Shown here in pieces: positions 59,061-64,000 of a DNA stretch of 64,000 nt. The stretch is from Pseudopedobacter saltans DSM 12145. GTDB lineage: Bacteria > Bacteroidota > Bacteroidia > Sphingobacteriales > Sphingobacteriaceae. Location: NCBI RefSeq assembly GCF_000190735.1, contig NC_015177.1, forward strand, positions 3,348,001 to 3,412,000, read 5' to 3'. The notes below the pieces were generated by a model. The model made no database searches. It was not told where the DNA came from and saw nothing but the letters and a program-made list of their open reading frames with translations. A program made the translations under genes and the position numbers. Every line of letters starts with the position of its first letter. Positions within the stretch are counted from its first letter, which is position 1.

Positions 59061-60290
59061 TTATATCTTTTTCTTTAACCGTAGTTCGGTACTATATATA
59101 CGATTGTTACGTCTCACAGAAATTGGGATAAGTTTTCCATCCCCCGAACGCAGGATTTGATAAATTTCATCTAACCTTAAAAAAGAAACCGGCTTAGAGT
59201 CAATGCTTACCAAAACATCGCCCTCTTTCAAATCTTTAGCACTGTCTCCGCTAACTTTATAAACCCTGTATTGATTGAACCTCTTTCCATCAGCTACAAT
59301 TTCAAGATCACTCATATTATATTCAATCGCTGGTAATACCTTTTGGTAAGGAGCAAGCGCGATATAGCCTCTATGATAGTCAAAAACTACATTGTAATAT
59401 TGCAACAGCTGACTTCCTAAACTGCCATTTCTGGCTACAGCCTGGTTAACCTTTTTCCCTACATCTTCATAAATAGGGAATGAAGTTAATAAATCAGGAA
59501 TCTTTAACCTTCTAATGCTCAATTCTTTTATTCTCCCAAAATACCCCCTCACACGACCTTCCAATCCCATGCCCAACGATCCGTTGATAATGGAATCCGG
59601 CAGGGGAAAACTTCTACCCTGCCATGTCTCTAAAGCAAGCGTATGTTCACCGCCAGAGTCTATTAATAATTTAAGCGCATATTTCTTTCCATCCTTAGCT
59701 GTTACCTCCGCTTTACAATAGGGCTTTTTTCGCTCCAAAGAAATAGGGATTCGAATATCTCTTCTTTTCGCTTGCTCTATAGATTTATCGCTGCAAATGA
59801 TGTACCCGTCCTGAATGGAAGTCTTCACAGTGAAACTGTTAAAAAAATCATAACCAATTAAACCATGAATAGGAATACCAGCGTAAGTAGATAAATTAGT
59901 GTACTGTTGTTGAAGAATTACAGCCCCCAATCTTTTAGCTTCCACCGGACCAATATCTACATGAATACCGGGTGTAATAAATGCAACTAGATCTTGCTGT
60001 TCGCCCAATCCGCCAATTTCAACCTTTCGCACATAATCCAGATTCAAAGAATCTTTTATAGTTGGATCAACAATCACCATTGGGTCTACTCCCGAATCCA
60101 GTACAAAATTGAAAGGACCTTTTTTATTTAAATAGGTTTTTAAGATTATCAAACTTCCGGCCTTAACTATGGGAATACGCATCTTCTTCTTGCCTTCAGG
60201 CAACGCAAATGCGGCCTGAGTCTGAGCAATCCCTTTCAAACTACTTAAAAGAAGCAAAAGCAAAAACGATATTCTCCAGAGAAAGTCCAT
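59061..60290 (-). CDS. Retropepsin-like aspartyl protease with PDZ domain, secreted
   Basis: A 409-residue protein; signal peptide MDFLWRISFLLLLLLSSLKG from the ATG at 60290. Two aspartyl-protease half-sites are visible: FNFVLDSGVDPMVIVD and LKLLIDSGGEHTLALE, each with the D-S/T-G triad, so one chain could make a complete active site. A C-terminal PDZ domain (about 330-405) contains DLKEGDVLVSIDSKPVSFLR. Proteins of this layout are common in Bacteroidota; substrates are unknown. It precedes the zinc metalloprotease by 38 bases on the same strand, so two unlike proteases could be co-expressed. Confidence 0.85.
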   Translation of the reverse strand: MDFLWRISFLLLLLLSSLKGIAQTQAAFALPEGKKKMRIPIVKAGSLIILKTYLNKKGPFNFVLDSGVDPMVIVDPTIKDSLNLDYVRKVEIGGLGEQQDLVAFITPGIHVDIGPVEAKRLGAVILQQQYTNLSTYAGIPIHGLIGYDFFNSFTVKTSIQDGYIICSDKSIEQAKRRDIRIPISLERKKPYCKAEVTAKDGKKYALKLLIDSGGEHTLALETWQGRSFPLPDSIINGSLGMGLEGRVRGYFGRIKELSIRRLKIPDLLTSFPIYEDVGKKVNQAVARNGSLGSQLLQYYNVVFDYHRGYIALAPYQKVLPAIEYNMSDLEIVADGKRFNQYRVYKVSGDSAKDLKEGDVLVSIDSKPVSFLRLDEIYQILRSGDGKLIPISVRRNNRIYSTELRLKKKI

Positions 60291-60395
60291 AGCTATTAAC
60301 ACAACAATTTATCAACTTCTGTGTTGATTTAAAAATTAATTGTTTTTGACTAATATTTAGTTGAATTTTGCGTTATTGAGATACATTATTTCCCT

Positions 60396-61679
60396 ATGAA
60401 CAGATATCTAAGCCTCATTTTTCTGGCTTTATTCCTAACAAATCCAAGTTTTTCGCAGAAAAAGAAAAAAGCATCTGAAGTAAACCTGCTGGCACAAAAA
60501 ATTGAAGAAACGGAAGGAGAGTTTTTAAGCGGCTTCATTCTTAAAGATCTGGAAAGTAACAACACGGTTTACGAACGCAACGCGAATAAAAAATTTGTGT
60601 TAGGCTCCAATACCAAAGTCCTTACCCTACTGGGCGGACTTTACAACCTAAAAGATTCCATCGCTTCTTTTAGATATACAGTAAATGGAGATTCGCTTAT
60701 TTTATGGCCAACCGGAGATCCCACCTTTCTGCATGCTGATTTTAAAAAACAACCAGCTTTTGATTTTTTAAAGCGTTCAAATAAAAACATCTATCTGGTA
60801 TCAGGCCTATACAAAGGAGAGAAGTTTGGAAAAAACTGGCCATGGGATAACTACGATTCTGCAGTGCAAACCGAAATAACCGAGTTTCCAATATATGGTA
60901 ATGTTGCCGTCTTTAAAGTGCTGTCTAATGGAAAATCCAATATCTGCCCGGATTTAGCTTCATTGTATTTTTCGGAAAACTCTTCTTCCAGCGAAGTAAA
61001 TAAGGTAATTAGACAGGCAGACAATAATAATCTAAAAGTACCGGCAAATCTCCCGAAAGGGTATTCGCAAAAAATTCCGCTTTTATTAGATGCTGCTTTA
61101 CAGGCTGGCCTGCTAACCGATACACTTTTAGCTTCGGGCCACTCCACAACCTCGGTTGTCTCTATCCCGCTAAATAATCATCCTGTAAGTCCTGGAACTT
61201 TAAGCAATGCTAAATCGCTGGATGTTTATAAAGCATTGTTAAAACACAACGAAAGCTTGTTTGGCGAGCAATTATTATTAAACTACTGCGTTGGCCTAAA
61301 TAAACCCATGACTATTGAAAATGGTATTCAGGAATGCCTGAAGCATTTTCGTTTCGCCAAGGAAGGTCTTTTCTGGCAAGACGGCAGTGGTTTATCTTAT
61401 CAAAACATAGGAACACCAGCAATGTTGGTATCTGCTTTGCAGGAGATAAAAACAAAAGTTCCAGATTCCAATATGCTATTCGAGCTGTTTGGACAGCATA
61501 TACCTCAGGTGTATGCACAACAGGGCAATTTAGCCAATACTTATAATACAAGTGGCTATATTGTTGGAAATTCGGGCAAGAAATACGTTTTTTCATTTCT
61601 TCACAATAACGTTAAGGAGGTTAGCGAAGCCAAACAACGTGTAGAAGATATTTTAAAACTTATTCAGGAGAATTATTAA
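60396..61679 (+). CDS. dacB: D-alanyl-D-alanine carboxypeptidase/endopeptidase (PBP4, S13 family)
   Basis: Periplasmic enzyme that trims or cleaves peptidoglycan cross-bridges. The 427-residue product has signal peptide MNRYLSLIFLALFLTNPSFS. The serine nucleophile is in GSNTKVLTLL (SxxK: Ser71, Lys74). DGSGLSYQN (about 335) matches the conserved S13 DGSGLSR-type element. The final NTSGYIVGNSGKKYVFSFLH stands in the KTG region without a clear KTG, which is a deviation worth noting. The length is somewhat shorter than E. coli PBP4. Divergent from the aspartyl protease gene. Confidence 0.85.
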   Translation: MNRYLSLIFLALFLTNPSFSQKKKKASEVNLLAQKIEETEGEFLSGFILKDLESNNTVYERNANKKFVLGSNTKVLTLLGGLYNLKDSIASFRYTVNGDSLILWPTGDPTFLHADFKKQPAFDFLKRSNKNIYLVSGLYKGEKFGKNWPWDNYDSAVQTEITEFPIYGNVAVFKVLSNGKSNICPDLASLYFSENSSSSEVNKVIRQADNNNLKVPANLPKGYSQKIPLLLDAALQAGLLTDTLLASGHSTTSVVSIPLNNHPVSPGTLSNAKSLDVYKALLKHNESLFGEQLLLNYCVGLNKPMTIENGIQECLKHFRFAKEGLFWQDGSGLSYQNIGTPAMLVSALQEIKTKVPDSNMLFELFGQHIPQVYAQQGNLANTYNTSGYIVGNSGKKYVFSFLHNNVKEVSEAKQRVEDILKLIQENY

Positions 61680-61723
61680 TTATCCGGAGCGTAATTTACG
61701 TATTGTAGTCAAAATCATATGGT

Positions 61724-62425
61724 ATGAGTTTAGAAAATAAAGTAGCCTATATCACCGGAGGTACCAAAGGAATTGGCTTTGGTATTGCTAAATCATTGAT
61801 AAGCGCAGGCCTAAAAGTAGCTATATCCGGTAGAAAAGCAACAGATCTTGAAAAAGCAAAGACCGAATTGGCAAGTGACAATCTATTAGCTATTGTTTCT
61901 GACGTAAGAAATTTTGCCGATGAACAAAACGCCGTAAACCAAATTGTAAACAAGTTTGGCAAACTGGATATTGTAATTGCCAATGCCGGAATCGGCAAAT
62001 TTGCACCAATAGACCAATTAAGTCTCGAAGATTGGAACGACATGATTGATACTAATCTGACAGGAGTTTTCCATACTTTAAAAGCGAGTGTAGAACAACT
62101 AAAAGCAAACAAAGGCCATTATATTTCCATATCTAGTCTGGCAGGGACTAACTTTTTTGCAGGTGGCGCCGGCTACAATGCATCTAAATTTGGGGTTGTT
62201 GGCTTCACGCAGGCCGCCATGTTGGATTTACGTGAATACGACGTTAAAACAACTACCATCATGCCTGGCTCGGTAACTTCCCATTTTAACGACCATGTTC
62301 CCAATGACGCAGATGGCTGGAAGATAAAACCAGAAGATATTGGACAAATAGTGGTTGATTTATTGAAGCTAAATCCAAATGTGCTACCTTCTAAAATTGA
62401 AGTTCGCCCAACTAAAACAAAATAG
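61724..62425 (+). CDS. Short-chain dehydrogenase/reductase (FabG-like)
   Basis: A 233-residue NAD(P)-dependent oxidoreductase with Rossmann motif AYITGGTKGIGFGIAKSL, NAGIG, the catalytic Ser in SISSLAGTNFF and the YNASK Tyr/Lys pair. The GRKATD segment after beta-2 (Arg at the adenosine-phosphate position) suggests NADPH. The length and motifs fit classical SDRs such as 3-oxoacyl-ACP reductases, but no fatty-acid genes are next to it, and the substrate cannot be assigned. It follows dacB by 44 bases on the same strand. Confidence 0.88.
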   Translation: MSLENKVAYITGGTKGIGFGIAKSLISAGLKVAISGRKATDLEKAKTELASDNLLAIVSDVRNFADEQNAVNQIVNKFGKLDIVIANAGIGKFAPIDQLSLEDWNDMIDTNLTGVFHTLKASVEQLKANKGHYISISSLAGTNFFAGGAGYNASKFGVVGFTQAAMLDLREYDVKTTTIMPGSVTSHFNDHVPNDADGWKIKPEDIGQIVVDLLKLNPNVLPSKIEVRPTKTK

Positions 62426-62458
62426 CGTTTGGTATAAATGATTCCACTAATTATCAAC

Positions 62459-62495
62459 CCCAGAAGTCCATTTGATATTTATCAATACTACTGGG
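62459..62495 (+). terminator. Structured hairpin between convergent SDR and TlpA genes
   Basis: CCCAG-A-AGT / ACT-A-CTGGG (62459-62467 and 62487-62495) encloses a perfect inner hairpin TTGATA / TATCAA. No strong T run follows. It is probably the SDR terminator. Confidence 0.4.
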
Positions 62496-62572
62496 ATTGA
62501 TTCCCTATTTTATTATTGTGTATTTAGTTAAACATAAAGTTCCTCAAACATACTACCAGAATTGACCCGTCG

Positions 62573-63259
62573 CTACAAACACTGATTTAATATTTCTTCC
62601 GCCTTCTGAATATTAGCTTTGGTAAATCCTGTCGTCCCATATTTCACAACACCCTTGTCTATAATTAAATTAGTTGGATATCCAGCAATATTAAATTTCC
62701 TTGCTATCTCAATCCCTGAAGGGACTTGTTTATAAACAAAAGGGGTTGTTTTCATAAATTCACTGATCATCCCTCCATTATCTAAGCATACCGCAAGAAA
62801 AACAACATTTTCACGTTCACTATATTTCCAATACAATTCGTTTAGAAGAGGTATTTCTGCTTTACAAGGCGCACACTTTACAAACCAAAAGTTCAGTACA
62901 ACAACTTTATCTTTCAGGATGTCGTTCCAATAATCCCTACCCTGCAAATCAGTCATATAAGGAAATTTTATTTTCTTTCCCACAAAGTTTGCCGAATTAC
63001 CGCGGTAAATTTGTTTGTTTTCATTGTCATTTACGTTTTCCCTACCTATTATTAAATATTCGTCGTTTCCCATTTTGCTTTTTACCAACTTATATTCTCC
63101 GGTCTTGATTAATGACGACCAGTTTTCGTAAGTATAAACAAGACCTGTGGAATCCTTTACCACCGATTTCTCCGACAAAGGGATTCTGGTTGTTTGACTA
63201 AACCCATTAAAACTTAAAAATACATATATGGCTATTAAAAAGATCTGCAGTTTTTTCAT
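62573..63259 (-). CDS. Secreted TlpA-family thioredoxin-like protein
   Basis: A 228-residue exported protein: signal peptide MKKLQIFLIAIYVFLSFNGF. The C-terminal thioredoxin/AhpC-TSA fold has VVVLNFWFVKCAPCKAEIPL, whose CAPC pair is the redox site, followed by IAGYPTNLIIDKGV with the cis-Pro of the thioredoxin fold. An N-terminal ~90-residue part with no clear domain precedes it. It lies one base after the TPR gene on the same strand, so the two are an operon. Unlike the TlpA protein at 3488-4729, there is no lipobox. Confidence 0.85.
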   Translation of the reverse strand: MKKLQIFLIAIYVFLSFNGFSQTTRIPLSEKSVVKDSTGLVYTYENWSSLIKTGEYKLVKSKMGNDEYLIIGRENVNDNENKQIYRGNSANFVGKKIKFPYMTDLQGRDYWNDILKDKVVVLNFWFVKCAPCKAEIPLLNELYWKYSERENVVFLAVCLDNGGMISEFMKTTPFVYKQVPSGIEIARKFNIAGYPTNLIIDKGVVKYGTTGFTKANIQKAEEILNQCL

Positions 63260-63260
63260 T

Positions 63261-64000
63261 TTACCTTATTAGTGTTATTGTTTGTGTCTCCGATCCATTA
63301 TAAGAAAGTTTTAAAGAACTTTTTTTAATGTTCGGTGTATATTGAAATGTGACGTCAGTAACAAACATATCCATCCATTTAAACTCCCGCTTTTCCACTT
63401 TTTTTAATGACCAATACTTCTGATCTACAGGCTTTTCACGTTCATAAAGACTAATTTTACTGGCATCTACTTCTCCCTCAGAAATTATGCGAATTTTAAA
63501 ATCGAAATCCTTCTTCCCATCTGTAAAAAAACCTGATTTACTATCGTTTACATCATTAAATGGTAAGAAAAACTGAATATGTGTGTAGCTTTTTACGGGC
63601 TGGTTACTTTCCTTGTTCAGGTATCTAAAAATAGGTTGATAATTCTCTTCCAGCTCCATTGCATATAAAAAGTCCTTCATTGCCTCCTCAGTTTTTCCCA
63701 TTTTATAATATGCAAATCCTCGCGTATTATATGCCTCTGATGAGGGAATATTCTGTCGCTCAATATAATCAGTTACAAAATCTACCGCTCTCGCATATTC
63801 TCCTTTATAGATATAAACTTTAGTTAGGGCAGGGTAGGCATACTTCACGTGTTGAGGATCACTGAGAACTTGTTTATAATCAGATTCTGCAGCTATTAAA
63901 TCTCCCTCCTGAGCACTTATGCTGCCTCTTGCCAAAGCAGCAATTTTTATTTTAGTATCAAAAAGCAAAGCGGCATCTATTATACTAAAAGCTTTATCAA
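63261..64000 (-). CDS. TPR-repeat protein, N terminus beyond the window
   Basis: The frame stays open to the window edge (position 64000), so the beginning is missing; a TTG near 63968 is an internal codon rather than the likely start. TPR units are visible: ARGSISAQEGDLIAAESDYK, ALTKVYIYKGEYARAVDFVT and NTRGFAYYKMGKTEEAMKDF. A beta-rich C-terminal part (about the last 110 residues; KIRIISEGEVDASKISLYER) follows. The end overlaps no other gene, and the TlpA gene follows one base later. Probably an envelope protein that works together with the TlpA protein; the exact role is unknown. Confidence 0.7.
   Translation of the reverse strand, partial: DKAFSIIDAALLFDTKIKIAALARGSISAQEGDLIAAESDYKQVLSDPQHVKYAYPALTKVYIYKGEYARAVDFVTDYIERQNIPSSEAYNTRGFAYYKMGKTEEAMKDFLYAMELEENYQPIFRYLNKESNQPVKSYTHIQFFLPFNDVNDSKSGFFTDGKKDFDFKIRIISEGEVDASKISLYEREKPVDQKYWSLKKVEKREFKWMDMFVTDVTFQYTPNIKKSSLKLSYNGSETQTITLIR

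Noticed and set aside
1-64000. CRISPR arrays, tRNA and rRNA genes, insertion sequences
   Set aside because: I saw no regularly spaced direct repeats, no tRNA T-loop consensus in the spacers, no rRNA sequence and no transposase frame.

Overview
The window is AT-rich chromosomal DNA from a member of the Bacteroidota, most likely Sphingobacteriaceae (Pedobacter / Pseudopedobacter-like). The evidence is the gene content and order (rimP-nusA-infB; a GT5 'starch synthase'-like gene, a DUF4270-type lipoprotein and glmS in a row; two-gene AddAB-like exonuclease; many short-lipobox lipoproteins; TlpA proteins) and several promoters of the Bacteroidota type (TTG, about 17-20 bases, TAnnTTTG). Genus is an inference; there is no rRNA or tRNA to confirm it. 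I see no CRISPR array, no complete insertion sequence, no prophage and no tRNA.

Layout. 1-2900: rimP-nusA-infB on the minus strand (infB cut by the window edge), preceded by a consensus promoter and a short leader almost filled by an intrinsic-terminator-like hairpin. 2993-7826: small membrane protein, TlpA lipoprotein, acyl-CoA dehydrogenase, a gene-free stretch of about 0.6 kb, then panC-panD. 7970-15811, plus strand: GT5-only protein, DUF4270-like lipoprotein, glmS, oxyR, and a 2-hydroxyacid dehydrogenase overlapping an FGGY kinase. 15928-31569: Gdx-type SMR exporter, Prc/Tsp protease, rarA, gltX, dipeptide epimerase, lipoprotein, polA, rhomboid, an unrecognised protein, MFS transporter and a NagZ-like GH3 enzyme. 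31744-40371: psd, an RHH/PIN toxin-antitoxin module, the AddB- and AddA-like helicase-nuclease genes and a decayed ORF6N gene. 40437-48163: tcdA, rplS, an inserted trio of regulatory-looking genes, trmD, rimM, msrA, comM, murF. 48245-51264: glucokinase-zwf-pgl. 51331-54685: trpE, chorismate mutase, trpG, trpC behind a leader-peptide attenuator. 54714-64000: membrane protein, NUDIX hydrolase, NTF2-like protein, large zinc metalloprotease, aspartyl protease, PBP4-type peptidase, SDR, TlpA protein and a TPR protein cut by the window edge.

How genes work together. panC/panD make pantothenate; the ROK glucokinase, Zwf and Pgl form the oxidative entry to the pentose phosphate pathway with translational coupling; TrpE/TrpG/TrpC plus chorismate mutase sit at the chorismate branch point under one attenuator; AddA/AddB form a recombination exonuclease; trmD, rimM and rplS are the remains of the usual ribosome-maturation operon, split here by an inserted cassette. 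GlmS, MurF, the PBP4-type peptidase, the NagZ-like enzyme and the Ala-Glu epimerase all touch cell-wall synthesis or recycling but are scattered.

Most notable signals: (1) a complete ribosome-mediated attenuator before trpE, with a 20-residue leader peptide carrying three consecutive Trp codons, a pause hairpin, an antiterminator and a terminator, all enclosed by a perfect 19-bp inverted repeat; (2) a terminator-like hairpin inside the rimP-nusA-infB leader, suggesting NusA autoregulation by attenuation; (3) a toxin-antitoxin module flanked by a duplicated, decayed copy of the 3' end of addB, which looks like an integration scar; (4) a histidine-kinase-like/HTH/HTH trio that splits trmD from rplS.
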